A DNA stretch of 59,464 nt from an uncultured bacterium (GTDB lineage: Bacteria; Verrucomicrobiota; Lentisphaeria; Victivallales; UBA1829): assembly GCA_949292215.1 (NCBI GenBank), contig CASEYW010000165.1:1-59464 (forward strand), in the 5' to 3' direction. Positions 21,361 through 29,246 of the stretch are shown here, piece after piece. Every line of letters begins with the position of its first letter. Positions within the stretch are counted from its first letter, which is position 1. Below the pieces are notes generated by a model that was not told the origin of the DNA, ran no database searches, and saw nothing but the letters and a program-made list of their open reading frames with translations. Position numbers and translations under genes: made by a program.

Positions 21361-22554
21361 TCACTCCTGCATCCGGAACAGTACGGAGTCCAACCTGTCA
21401 TACACCCCGAGCTCCCTCAGAAGCGCAAGATGCGGCTGGAAGAAGCCAACCTCATACAGATTGTGGGAATCGCTTCCAAGCGAAACCTTTACTCCGTTCC
21501 GAATGCACAGCGACAGAAACTCCGGATATGGTTCATTGGAATGAAAATTGATTTCCGCCGCCGCGCCATACTGTTTCAGCAGTGCAGCGACAGGAGAAAA
21601 CAAATCCTCCGGAGCACTCATCCCGCATCCCCAGCGGAAAATCCGGAACGGATGCGCCAGAATCGAAACCCCATACCGCAGGAGAGCCTCCGTCCGCTCC
21701 AGGAATTCGCATTTGAGACGCGCAAGATCTTCTTTCTGTTCCAGACTGTGAACCGCTCCAAGATTCACCTTGCCGAGATGCCGGTCGTTCTCATCCAGGG
21801 CAATCGTGAAATTGCGATCCACATCCAGTTCAAAGCCATGAGTGAAACCGGTCAGGCCGCTGTAACGGCGGAACAGGGAGTCATACTCTGCCATCCGTTT
21901 CTGCTCATGGTAACCTTCAGGCGTATTGCGTCCGTTCATAGTCCACCGGAATTTCCAATAATCCTCCGAAGAGAAGTAAAGCTGACCGGAGTGTTCGCTG
22001 AAATTGACCGCTTTCAATCCGGTCAGCTGCGCCATGCGAAGCGCATCCGGCACCGTCATATTCTCACTGCAGTAGGCAAGGTTCGTATGGATGTGAAAAT
22101 CGGTCAGACGGCCGACGACCTCATCCGGAAGAGAAACGCGATGAATCATCCGGTTGAAGACCCGTCCATCTTCAATCTCAATGGTTATGAACTCAAAGGG
22201 TGACTTGTCAAATTCAGGAAACTCTCCGGCGGCAGCGCGGATCATTCTCAGCAGTTCCGCGACCGTCACTTTCACTCCTCCGCCTTCGACCTCGACAGCA
22301 GAGGAGTCGGGAACCCCGAACGGAGACTCCCGGTCGTTCACACAATAAAACGGAATCGTGATTTTTCGATGCGCTCGTGATTTTTCAATGGAATCGAAAA
22401 ACAGAGCATCCTCCTGAGCCGCACAGAAGACATCGGAAACAAGAAACAGATCCGCCTTCAAAAACCGGACCGCCAGATGGAATGCCCGCAGCAGGAGAAA
22501 TTCATGAAGATCCCCGGCAGAATGCCGGAACCGGGATGCAACAGCAATTTTCAT
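21361..22554 (-). CDS. PHP-domain phosphoesterase
   Basis: 397 residues; GGAGG sits 7 bases before ATG 22554. From about residue 150 the sequence shows PHP-domain metal motifs: TDFHIHTNLAYCSENM, AVNFSEHSGQ, THGFELDVD, ILAHPFRIFRWG and SLGSDSHN. PHP proteins are metal-dependent phosphoesterases, for example histidinol-phosphatase, to which the C-terminal half is closest in style. The first ~150 residues are unassigned. The dapA terminator lies just upstream, so it either has its own promoter (not found) or depends on read-through. Confidence 0.8.
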   Translation of the reverse strand: MKIAVASRFRHSAGDLHEFLLLRAFHLAVRFLKADLFLVSDVFCAAQEDALFFDSIEKSRAHRKITIPFYCVNDRESPFGVPDSSAVEVEGGGVKVTVAELLRMIRAAAGEFPEFDKSPFEFITIEIEDGRVFNRMIHRVSLPDEVVGRLTDFHIHTNLAYCSENMTVPDALRMAQLTGLKAVNFSEHSGQLYFSSEDYWKFRWTMNGRNTPEGYHEQKRMAEYDSLFRRYSGLTGFTHGFELDVDRNFTIALDENDRHLGKVNLGAVHSLEQKEDLARLKCEFLERTEALLRYGVSILAHPFRIFRWGCGMSAPEDLFSPVAALLKQYGAAAEINFHSNEPYPEFLSLCIRNGVKVSLGSDSHNLYEVGFFQPHLALLRELGVYDRLDSVLFRMQE

Positions 22555-22570
22555 GGGACAGCCTCCAAAT

Positions 22571-22600
22571 AGAAAAAGGGGTGCGACTCGCGCACCCCCC
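22571..22600 (-). terminator. Terminator of the dapF-dapA operon
   Basis: Reverse-strand stem ggggtgcg/cgcacccc (22578-22585 and 22591-22598) with a 5-base loop, followed on that strand by TTTTT (22577-22573). A classic Rho-independent terminator 14 bases after the dapA stop. Confidence 0.85.
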
Positions 22601-22613
22601 GCAAAAGAAAATG

Positions 22614-23477
22614 TTATTTCAGTTCATCAAGAGTCGCCTTGAGGACCGCTCTTGTTTTATCGGAAACCGGACAGAGCGGCAGGCGGTACTCCTCTTCAAT
22701 CATACCGAGCATCGCCATCGCTGCCTTGACCGGAATCGGATTCGATTCCAGGAACAGATTCTTGAAGAGCTTATAGAATTTTCTGTGGATTTTCAAACCT
22801 TCCGCAAAATTGCCCGCATTGCAGAGATCGACCATTTTTTTGAGTTCTGCAGGAAAGAGGTTGGACGCAACACTGATAACGCCTTTAGCCCCGACAGACA
22901 TCATCGGCAGAGTCAGGCTGTCATCCCCGGACATAACCGTGATATCGCAGAGGTTCAGCACCTCGGAAACCCGCTCCACCGATCCGCCCGCCTCCTTAAG
23001 CGCAATGACGTTCGGATTCGCGGCAAGCCGCGCCACAGTGTCAGCGGCAATCGCCGTTCCGGTTCTTCCGGGAACATTGTAGAGCACAACAGGCAGCCCG
23101 CAATCATCCGCGATTTTGGAAAAGTGACGGTACAGTCCCTCCTGAGTCGGTTTGTTATAATACGGAGTCACCTGAAGGGAGCAGTCCGCTCCCATTTTTT
23201 TTGCACATGCGGTCAGTTTGACGGCTTCTTCTGTGGAATTCGCACCGGTTCCCGCCATAATTCTGCATCTGCCGTTGGCGAATTCAATCACTTTCTCAAT
23301 GACTTCGAGATGCTCCTCCACGGAAAGGGTGGGGGACTCGCCCGTTGTTCCTGTCGGCAGAATGCCGTCGACCCCTCCGGCAATCTGATGTTCCACAATC
23401 TCCTTCAGCCTGCCATAATCGACCCGGCCGTTGGAAAACGGTGTGATGAGTGCTGTGTACAATCCTGTGATCATCAT
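22614..23477 (-). CDS. dapA: 4-hydroxy-tetrahydrodipicolinate synthase
   Basis: 287 residues. Start ATG 23477 is set by GGAG 7 bases upstream; the frame extends to a TTG at 23489 that overlaps this site. DapA condenses pyruvate with aspartate semialdehyde, the first committed step to diaminopimelate and lysine. Visible motifs are GTTGESPTL (pyruvate carboxylate binding), VLYNVPGRTG (catalytic Tyr and Arg) and VIALKEAGG (Schiff-base Lys). It follows dapF by 25 bases, grouping two steps of peptidoglycan precursor synthesis. Confidence 0.95.
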   Translation of the reverse strand: MMITGLYTALITPFSNGRVDYGRLKEIVEHQIAGGVDGILPTGTTGESPTLSVEEHLEVIEKVIEFANGRCRIMAGTGANSTEEAVKLTACAKKMGADCSLQVTPYYNKPTQEGLYRHFSKIADDCGLPVVLYNVPGRTGTAIAADTVARLAANPNVIALKEAGGSVERVSEVLNLCDITVMSGDDSLTLPMMSVGAKGVISVASNLFPAELKKMVDLCNAGNFAEGLKIHRKFYKLFKNLFLESNPIPVKAAMAMLGMIEEEYRLPLCPVSDKTRAVLKATLDELK

Positions 23478-23502
23478 TTTTATCTCCAATCTCTGATGTT
23501 GT

Positions 23503-24312
23503 TCACTTCAAATCTATTTTTCCGGAGAAGGCAATCTCAGCCGGTCCGGAGAGAAAAATCTCCTTCAGCTCCCCGTCTTCCGCATTGATTTCCACGGTCA
23601 AAACATCTCCGCCCGCGCAGATGACACGGCGGCTCTTCTTCGCACCGCGGAACAGATACGCATACGCACCCGCTGCCGCAATTCCGGTGCCGCAAGCCAG
23701 AGTCTCCGCCTCTACGCCGCGCTCATAGGTCCGAATCCGGATTGTATCGGCGTCCGGCATTTCCATGAAATCCACATTCGCGCCCCCGGGAGCAAGCTCC
23801 TCGGCAAACCGGATGGCACGCCCGAGCACATCCACTTCCATCTCATCCAGCTCGTTTTTCTGAAGCGGCACCACGACATGCGGAACTCCGGTCGACGTCA
23901 GATAACAGGTGTATCCGCAAAGGGTCAGCGTCTGGAACGGTGTTGCAAGGGGCATACCGGTCCGAATCCGTCCGGGAGCGAGTCTCCACGCTTCCAGTTC
24001 TCCTGCTCCAGTCTGAAAAACAGCCCGGTCTGCGGAAACCAGTCCCAGCTCCGAAGCGAATTCCATTGCACAACGCAATCCATTCCCGCACATCTCAGCA
24101 GGAGAGCCATCCGCATTGAAATATTCCATTTTCAGCTTGTTTTCCGTCAACGGCTTCAGAACAATGAAGCCATCAGCGCCGATCCCCCGTCTGCGGTCAC
24201 AGAAAGAACGGATCGCCTGAGCGGAATGCGGAACAGTATTCCCGTCACACTCGGCGGCAACGACGAAATCATTTCCCGCTCCATTCATTTTCAGGAACGT
24301 CATGCTTTTCAT
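23503..24312 (-). CDS. dapF: Diaminopimelate epimerase
   Basis: 269 residues; converts LL- to meso-diaminopimelate. Both catalytic cysteines are present: MCGNGLRC near residue 74 and ETLACGTGIAA near residue 210. MNGAGNDFVV at the N-terminus is typical. ATG 24312 has GGAG 8 bases upstream and overlaps the stop of the methyltransferase gene at ATGA, so the pair is translationally coupled. Confidence 0.95.
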   Translation of the reverse strand: MKSMTFLKMNGAGNDFVVAAECDGNTVPHSAQAIRSFCDRRRGIGADGFIVLKPLTENKLKMEYFNADGSPAEMCGNGLRCAMEFASELGLVSADRAVFQTGAGELEAWRLAPGRIRTGMPLATPFQTLTLCGYTCYLTSTGVPHVVVPLQKNELDEMEVDVLGRAIRFAEELAPGGANVDFMEMPDADTIRIRTYERGVEAETLACGTGIAAAGAYAYLFRGAKKSRRVICAGGDVLTVEINAEDGELKEIFLSGPAEIAFSGKIDLK

Positions 24313-25076
24313 ATTGACTTCTCCATTCTCCGCACCGATTCAAACAGGATCACCGTCGCTGCCTGGGCCACATTCAACGACTCCGCCGAACCCGGCATCG
24401 GAATATTCAACGGCAGCGCACCCGGAAGCGGCCCGGCTCCGTTTGCCTCATTGCCGAGAACGATTGCGGATTCCTGAAACAACTCCGGTTCCCGGAAGAC
24501 ACTGTGTCCTTCCGCCGGTTCCGTCCGGAAAAAACGCGTCACGCCAAGGTTCTTCAGAGCTCCGACCATCTCCTCCAGCGACCCCGCAAGACGGATCGAT
24601 ACCGCAAACTGTGCACTCGAAGCAGACCGCAAAGCCTTGTCTCCAAACGGGTCCACTCCACCCTTCACGGTCCAGATTTCCTTCAAACCGACCGCTCGTG
24701 CGGTCCGGATGATCGTACCGAAATTTCCGGGGTCGGCAATACGATCCAGCACCAGCGCATAAGGGTCCTTTCTTGGAGCATCAAGCGGCACATAACCGGG
24801 CTGCTTCGCAATTGCCAGAATCCCCTGGGAATTGACGGTTGCCGCAAGAGAATCGAATTTCCGGGCCTCAAGAACCGTCGTTTTCTCCCCGGGCAGACGA
24901 TCCGCGCAAACTCCTTCGCGAAGAACACAGAACTCAATCAGATCAGGCCGCAGCGCAATCAGTTCGTTGACGCACCGCAACCCCTCCACCAGACAATATC
25001 CGCTGTTTTTCCGTCCGTGCCGGGTCGTCAAAGCGCGGAGCAGCGATTCCCGGCGCTTCGACAATACCGTTTCCAC
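24309..25076 (-). CDS. SpoU/TrmH-family RNA 2'-O-methyltransferase
   Basis: 255 residues with a GTG start at 25076, two bases after the stop of the upstream gene. An N-terminal L30e-like substrate-binding part (ALTTRHGRKNSGYCLVEGLR) is followed by the trefoil-knot SPOUT domain with its three motifs: DRIADPGNFGTIIRTA, AIVLGNEANGAG and IPMPGSAESLNVAQAA. These bind S-adenosylmethionine and methylate 2'-hydroxyls of rRNA or tRNA. The target nucleotide is unknown. Confidence 0.9.
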   Translation of the reverse strand: METVLSKRRESLLRALTTRHGRKNSGYCLVEGLRCVNELIALRPDLIEFCVLREGVCADRLPGEKTTVLEARKFDSLAATVNSQGILAIAKQPGYVPLDAPRKDPYALVLDRIADPGNFGTIIRTARAVGLKEIWTVKGGVDPFGDKALRSASSAQFAVSIRLAGSLEEMVGALKNLGVTRFFRTEPAEGHSVFREPELFQESAIVLGNEANGAGPLPGALPLNIPMPGSAESLNVAQAATVILFESVRRMEKSI

Positions 25077-25078
25077 TT

Positions 25079-25765
25079 TTATTTTTTGACCGGAGCCTTT
25101 GCCGGTTCCGCCGGAAGACGCTCCAACGCCGCCTGCGCCTGATTCTTCCAGAACATCGACGCCATGCTGGTCGGATTCTGAATATTCGCCTGACGGAACG
25201 CAGCGCGAGCCTTCGCATAATTTTTGTCAATCACTTGCATCCTTCCGGCGGCATAATATGCCTCACAGCGGACATCCTCGCCGAGAGCAATTTCCGCAAC
25301 TGCTTTCTCGTACTGGGCAAGCGCTTCCTTGTATTTCTTTTCATTTTCGTAAATGTAACCGGAATCCAGAATTGCACGACCTTTGGTGAAGACCGGCGCA
25401 GCCTCATCAGAGGCAATCAGGGCAAACTGCTCCAGAGCCCCTTTGCTGTTTTTTGCATTCAGATAGATCCGTGCAAGTCTGGCACGCGCCTCGCATGCCG
25501 CGGCTCCAGCGGGATACTTCTTCAGAGCGTCCTCCAGCTGAGCCTGTGTCGTTGCCGCGGAAAGAGTCGCCAGGCTTTTCGCCGCCATGTTCTTCCGGAC
25601 CTGAATCACAGAGAAGATCACAGCGACCGCAATAATGATCGCCACACATCCCCATGCAATCAGCTTGCCATGCTGAATGAACCATACTTCAAAATCGTTG
25701 CAGTCTCTTGTGATATCATCGGCCACAACCATGGATTCCATCTCTTTCTTTTTCTTCAAAGCCAT
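25079..25765 (-). CDS. Single-pass membrane protein with TPR-like periplasmic domain
   Basis: 228 residues from ATG 25765 (GGGAG just upstream). The frame is open back to 26074, but that stretch is promoter and leader. A cytoplasmic Lys-rich start (MALKKKKEMES) is followed by one membrane helix (GKLIAWGCVAIIIAVAVIFS, ~33-52) and a helical repeat region with TPR-like pairs (ARLARIYLNAKNSKGALEQF, KKYKEALAQYEKAVAEIAL, KNYAKARAAFRQANIQNP). The layout resembles YfgM/ancillary SecYEG-translocon proteins, but that name is only a suggestion. It leads the operon with the methyltransferase and dap genes. Confidence 0.75.
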   Translation of the reverse strand: MALKKKKEMESMVVADDITRDCNDFEVWFIQHGKLIAWGCVAIIIAVAVIFSVIQVRKNMAAKSLATLSAATTQAQLEDALKKYPAGAAACEARARLARIYLNAKNSKGALEQFALIASDEAAPVFTKGRAILDSGYIYENEKKYKEALAQYEKAVAEIALGEDVRCEAYYAAGRMQVIDKNYAKARAAFRQANIQNPTSMASMFWKNQAQAALERLPAEPAKAPVKK

Positions 25766-25909
25766 CTCAAACTCCCATATTTTTTTCATCAGGTTCTGAA
25801 ATATAGTCCGCGGAAAGAGTTTTTGCAATTTCCCGACCGCAGAAAAAAGAAAAATATCCATTCCTTTAAAGATTCGGAAGGTCCGGAACTGAACTTTCCT
25901 TCCCTTTTC

Positions 25910-25952
25910 AATCCTGCTTTTTCCAAAACCATCGGAAAAGCAGGATTTTTTT
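25910..25952 (+). terminator. Strong hairpin with T-run in the leader of the TPR gene
   Basis: A perfect 12-bp stem (aatcctgctttt at 25910-25921, complement at 25936-25947) followed on the forward strand by a T-run to 25952. It has terminator form on the + strand, where no gene is seen upstream. On the - strand it would be a stable hairpin in the ~220-base leader of the TPR gene. Confidence 0.55.
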
Positions 25953-25967
25953 CTCCAGATTGCCGTT

Positions 25968-25997
25968 TTGCAATCTATTCGCAATATTCCGGATAAT
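25968..25997 (+). promoter_or_regulatory. Possible promoter of the 27-residue peptide gene
   Basis: TTGCAA (25968-25973), 18-base spacer, GATAAT (25992-25997). It matches four and five of six consensus bases and would place the start about 90 bases before the peptide ATG. It overlaps the reverse-strand promoter at 25993-26020. Confidence 0.4.
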
Positions 25998-26020
25998 TCT
26001 GCAATGTAAAGTAATGTCAA
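25993..26020 (-). promoter_or_regulatory. Promoter of the TPR-methyltransferase-dap operon
   Basis: On the reverse strand a perfect TTGACA (26020-26015), 16-base spacer and AATTAT (25998-25993). It would give a leader of about 220 bases before ATG 25765, containing the hairpin at 25910-25947. Confidence 0.5.
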
Positions 26021-26094
26021 GAAAAAACGGGAATCCGAAGAAGGAACATCAGATTCCCCGCAAAGAAAAATCAATCCCGAAGGAGGACTAAATT

Positions 26095-26178
26095 ATGAAA
26101 GACATCATCGTTGAAATGTTTCTGGCTCTCGCCGCAGTCAATGTGACCACCAAACAATTCTCCTGCTATCCGTACTGA
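26095..26178 (+). CDS. Orphan 27-residue peptide gene
   Basis: Seen directly: the near-perfect ribosome site AAGGAGGAC ends 6 bases before ATG 26095, and a 27-codon frame ends in TGA at 26176-26178. It is followed ~50 bases later by a strong terminator, so it looks like a complete, separately transcribed unit. The peptide begins MKDIIVEMFLAL, continues with a small hydrophobic stretch and ends TTKQFSCYPY, with a single Cys and two Tyr near the C-terminus. The leader-like amphipathic N-terminus and short polar tail recall precursors of modified peptides, but no maturase, protease or exporter lies nearby. It could also be a signalling peptide, a leader ORF or a toxin. No family was recognised. 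Confidence 0.6.
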   Translation: MKDIIVEMFLALAAVNVTTKQFSCYPY

Positions 26179-26227
26179 GAATTCGGAGTCGGTTCATCGC
26201 CCGCGGAAAAAAACCGGGGGATCGAAT

Positions 26228-26261
26228 AAAAAACGACCGTGTTTTTCACGGTCGTTTTTTT
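26228..26261. terminator. Bidirectional terminator between peptide gene and folD
   Basis: Stem cgaccgtg (26234-26241) and its complement (26247-26254), flanked by an A-run on one side (26228-26233) and a T-run on the other (26255-26261). It can terminate the peptide gene on the + strand and folD on the - strand. Confidence 0.9.
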
Positions 26262-26343
26262 GTTTTTCCCAGAAAATGCGAAAACCGGCTTCGGCACCCC
26301 ATTTCCTGAATGAGTTCCATGCCTTTGCAGAAAATGCAAAGGT

Positions 26344-27240
26344 TCACGACATTCCTCTGTGTTCCATCATCCGTTCCATGCCGCGAAGAGTGTTGCGCAT
26401 CAGCATGGCGATGGTCATCGGACCGACACCGCCCGGAACCGGCGTGATGGCGGAGGCCTTCGGTGCAACTTCCTCAAATGCCACATCTCCGGTCAGACGG
26501 TATCCTTTCGGCAGGCCCGGATCTGCAACCCGGTTGATCCCGACGTCGATCACCACCGCGCCTTCTTTCACCATGTCGCCCCGTACAAACTCCGGCTTGC
26601 CGATTGCCGCGACAATCAGATCCGCACGTTTCAGTTCCTCCGCCAGATTCACCGTCCGGGAATGGCAGAGAGTAACAGTGGCATCAACCCCTTTATTCGA
26701 AAGCATACACATCATCGGCTTGCCGACAATATTGGAACGACCGAGCACCACGGCTCTTTTTCCGGATAACCCGATCCTGTAATATTCCAGCAGTTTCATG
26801 CCCCCCCACGGCGTACAGGGCAGGAAACCTGTCATATCCCCCTGCAGCATCTTGCCTGCGTTGAAGGGATGGAAACAATCGACATCCTTGCGCGGATCAA
26901 TCGAAAGGATGATCTGTTCCTCGTCGATTTGCGGCGGAGGCGGCGACTGCACCAGAATTCCGTGAATCCGGGGATCGCGGTTCAGCCGGTCAATCACATC
27001 CAGCACATCCTTTTGCGTTGCATTTCCGGGCAGAACAATTTTTTCCGACTCAATCCCGATTTCTCCACATTTCTTCACTTTGGAAGAAACATACACCTGC
27101 GATGCAGGATCATCTCCGACCAGGACCACAGCCAGACCTGGCCTGCACCCATATTTTTCCGTCAGTTCCGCGCACATCCGGGCATTCTCCGCATTGACCG
27201 CGGCAGCCACAGTTTTCCCGTCAATGAGTATGGCAGACAT
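26344..27240 (-). CDS. folD: Bifunctional methylenetetrahydrofolate dehydrogenase/cyclohydrolase
   Basis: 298 residues. ATG 27240 is chosen over an in-frame GTG at 27246 because the AAAGGAAAG ribosome site would overlap that codon. FolD interconverts 5,10-methylene- and 10-formyl-tetrahydrofolate using NADP. Motifs: [16 protein letters not shown] (catalytic Lys), [37 protein letters not shown] (NADP binding) and [15 protein letters not shown]. The coding frame of the upstream coiled-coil gene ends inside its ribosome site. Confidence 0.95.
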   Translation of the reverse strand: MSAILIDGKTVAAAVNAENARMCAELTEKYGCRPGLAVVLVGDDPASQVYVSSKVKKCGEIGIESEKIVLPGNATQKDVLDVIDRLNRDPRIHGILVQSPPPPQIDEEQIILSIDPRKDVDCFHPFNAGKMLQGDMTGFLPCTPWGGMKLLEYYRIGLSGKRAVVLGRSNIVGKPMMCMLSNKGVDATVTLCHSRTVNLAEELKRADLIVAAIGKPEFVRGDMVKEGAVVIDVGINRVADPGLPKGYRLTGDVAFEEVAPKASAITPVPGGVGPMTIAMLMRNTLRGMERMMEHRGMS

Positions 27241-27242
27241 TT

Positions 27243-27626
27243 TCACTTTCCTTTCCCGGGTTCGCGTTTCTGCTTCTCCGCCGGCTTTGTTTTTCCCGTA
27301 TTGAGTTTGCTGTCGAGCAATTCGATCTCGGACTCCAGTCTGAGGATTTTATCATTCATTTCGCGGATATCCGGTCTGGCATCAAGAGCGAGAGCGAGAT
27401 TCCGATGCAGCTCCATGATCTTGTCATGAATACGTTTCAGATTCCGGTCCGTCCGGATGTGCTTCATTCTCAGATCCGACATTTTTTTCAGGGAAGCCTC
27501 CCGTTCCGCCTCAAGGATAGCACGTCTGGCTTTCAGGACGCCTGCATCCTCCTGAGCCGGAAGCGAAAGAGGAAACAGAACCACCGCAACGGCTGCCGCC
27601 AGCGGGAACAGTATCAATGATTTCAT
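27243..27626 (-). CDS. Small exported coiled-coil protein
   Basis: 127 residues from ATG 27626 with GGTGG upstream. The first ~25 residues ([20 protein letters not shown], then LPAQ) form a signal peptide. The rest is almost wholly charged helix with heptad-like spacing ([29 protein letters not shown]) and a basic tail. No family recognised; a periplasmic structural or adaptor role is a guess. It ends three bases before the folD start. Confidence 0.65.
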   Translation of the reverse strand: MKSLILFPLAAAVAVVLFPLSLPAQEDAGVLKARRAILEAEREASLKKMSDLRMKHIRTDRNLKRIHDKIMELHRNLALALDARPDIREMNDKILRLESEIELLDSKLNTGKTKPAEKQKREPGKGK

Positions 27627-27809
27627 CTCAAACCACCTTCTTTTGTTTCGGGAAACATAACCGTATTTTCTCTTTTTTTCAAGCTCCGAATGGAGAAAAG
27701 CGGCAATCCCGCCGGATGATCCTGGAAAATCCGGCGGAGTCACGGAACAAAACGGCAGATTTCTTTTCTATAACTGTTCAAGGGAACTCTTCCGTTCCCT
27801 GTTTTTCGT

Positions 27810-27837
27810 TTGCATTTAAGGAAAAACCATATATTGT
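27810..27837 (+). promoter_or_regulatory. Possible promoter of the HtrA-like operon
   Basis: TTGCAT (27810-27815), 16-base spacer, TATTGT (27832-27837), about 27 bases before the ATG. Moderate match. A small 7-bp hairpin followed by TTTTT lies just upstream at 27781-27806. Confidence 0.4.
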
Positions 27838-27863
27838 AGCAGAAAAACAACAGGAGCTGAACG

Positions 27864-29225
27864 ATGGTGATACGTACTCTTTTCTTTGCCGGACTCGCAG
27901 CGGGAACACTGCTGGCGACGGGATGCGCATCTGTTTCTTCGAATTCCGGTAAACCTGCCGGATTCCAGGAAATCGTCTCACAAGCCGGTAACAAAGTATT
28001 CCCGGCAGTGGTCTACATCAACGCCGTAGCAGGCGATATGAAACTCGGCAGAGCGCAAAGCAATGTCGTCGCCGGTTCCGGTGTCCTGATCTCGCCCGAC
28101 GGGGAAATGCTGACCAACTGGCACGTTATCGACAAGGCTCAATCCATCCGCTGTCTTCTGAACGACGGGCGCGCCTTCCACGCAAAAATCCTCGGCAGCG
28201 ACAAGGATCTCGACCTTGCTCTTCTGAAGCTGACGCTTCCGGCTGATGCTCCGCCCCTTCCCTATGCGGAACTCGCCCCCGAAACCCTTTCGGAAGGCGA
28301 TTTCGTCATGGCAATGGGCGCTCCGTGGGGACTGAACCGTTCAGTGTCGATCGGTATCATCTCCTGTGCTTCGCGCTATCTCCCGGTCAACGGGATGTAT
28401 TCCCTCTGGTATCAGACCGACGCATCCATCTCGCCCGGCAACTCCGGCGGACCGCTGGTCAACACATCCGGGAAAGTTGTCGGTATCAACACCCTCGGCG
28501 TCCGGTCCGGTGGAACGGTCGGCTTTTCAATTCCGTCCACCACAATCCGCGATGTGCTTCCCCGTCTGCGCAAATACGGCAAAGTCAACTGGGCGTGGTT
28601 CGGATTCCTTCTCCAGCCGCTCCGAGACTTCAACAGGGACATTTATTTCAATTTCACGGAAGGGGTCATCGTTTCCGGGACCGAACCGGGCAGTCCAGCA
28701 CGCAAGGCCGGATTCCTCCCGAATGACCGCATCATCGCAGCAGACGGCAGAAAAGTGACGGTGGCTACGGGAGAAGAGATGCCCGGCTTCCTGCGCACTC
28801 TCGGCCTTATGCCGTTCGGCAAAGCGGTCACCTTCACAGTCGTACGCGACGGGAAAACCTTCCCGGTCACCGTCGCTCCTGTCGCAAAAGGCGAGGTCGA
28901 GGGCGACGAAAGCTCCTGTCCGCGCTGGGGCCTGACAGCCAAAGCGATCAACCGGTTCGACAGCCCGAATCTCTATTTCTACCGGACACGCGGAGTCTAC
29001 CTCTTCGGCGTTGTACCTTACGGCAATGCGGCTCAGGCAAATCTGCGCAAGGACGACATCATTCTTTCCGTCAACGGCAAGCCCATCCGCACGCTGACCG
29101 ATCTGAACACCGCATATAAAAACGCGATGAAGAACATCAACGAAACCACCAAAGCGGATTTCGTCGTTCTGCGCGGAGGCCAGCGCCGTCAGATCATCAT
29201 GGATTTCTCAAACGACATTCAATAA
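27864..29225 (+). CDS. HtrA/Deg-like serine protease lipoprotein
   Basis: 453 residues, GGAG 7 bases before the ATG. The N-terminus ends in LLATGCASVSS, a lipobox, so it is membrane-anchored. The trypsin-like domain has all three catalytic residues: His87 (LTNWHVID), Asp117 (KDLDLALLKL) and Ser194 (SPGNSGGPL). Two PDZ-like domains follow (~260-350, GTEPGSPARKAGFLPNDRI; ~375-450, AQANLRKDDIILSVNGKPI). HtrA proteins degrade or refold damaged envelope proteins. It forms an operon with the next gene, 21 bases away. Confidence 0.92.
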   Translation: MVIRTLFFAGLAAGTLLATGCASVSSNSGKPAGFQEIVSQAGNKVFPAVVYINAVAGDMKLGRAQSNVVAGSGVLISPDGEMLTNWHVIDKAQSIRCLLNDGRAFHAKILGSDKDLDLALLKLTLPADAPPLPYAELAPETLSEGDFVMAMGAPWGLNRSVSIGIISCASRYLPVNGMYSLWYQTDASISPGNSGGPLVNTSGKVVGINTLGVRSGGTVGFSIPSTTIRDVLPRLRKYGKVNWAWFGFLLQPLRDFNRDIYFNFTEGVIVSGTEPGSPARKAGFLPNDRIIAADGRKVTVATGEEMPGFLRTLGLMPFGKAVTFTVVRDGKTFPVTVAPVAKGEVEGDESSCPRWGLTAKAINRFDSPNLYFYRTRGVYLFGVVPYGNAAQANLRKDDIILSVNGKPIRTLTDLNTAYKNAMKNINETTKADFVVLRGGQRRQIIMDFSNDIQ

Positions 29226-29246
29226 CCAAACCAACGGAGTCATAAG

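Noticed and set aside
27781..27806. Hairpin with T-run as a terminator
   Set aside because: Only a 7-bp stem and no + strand gene before it; noted beside the HtrA promoter but not called.
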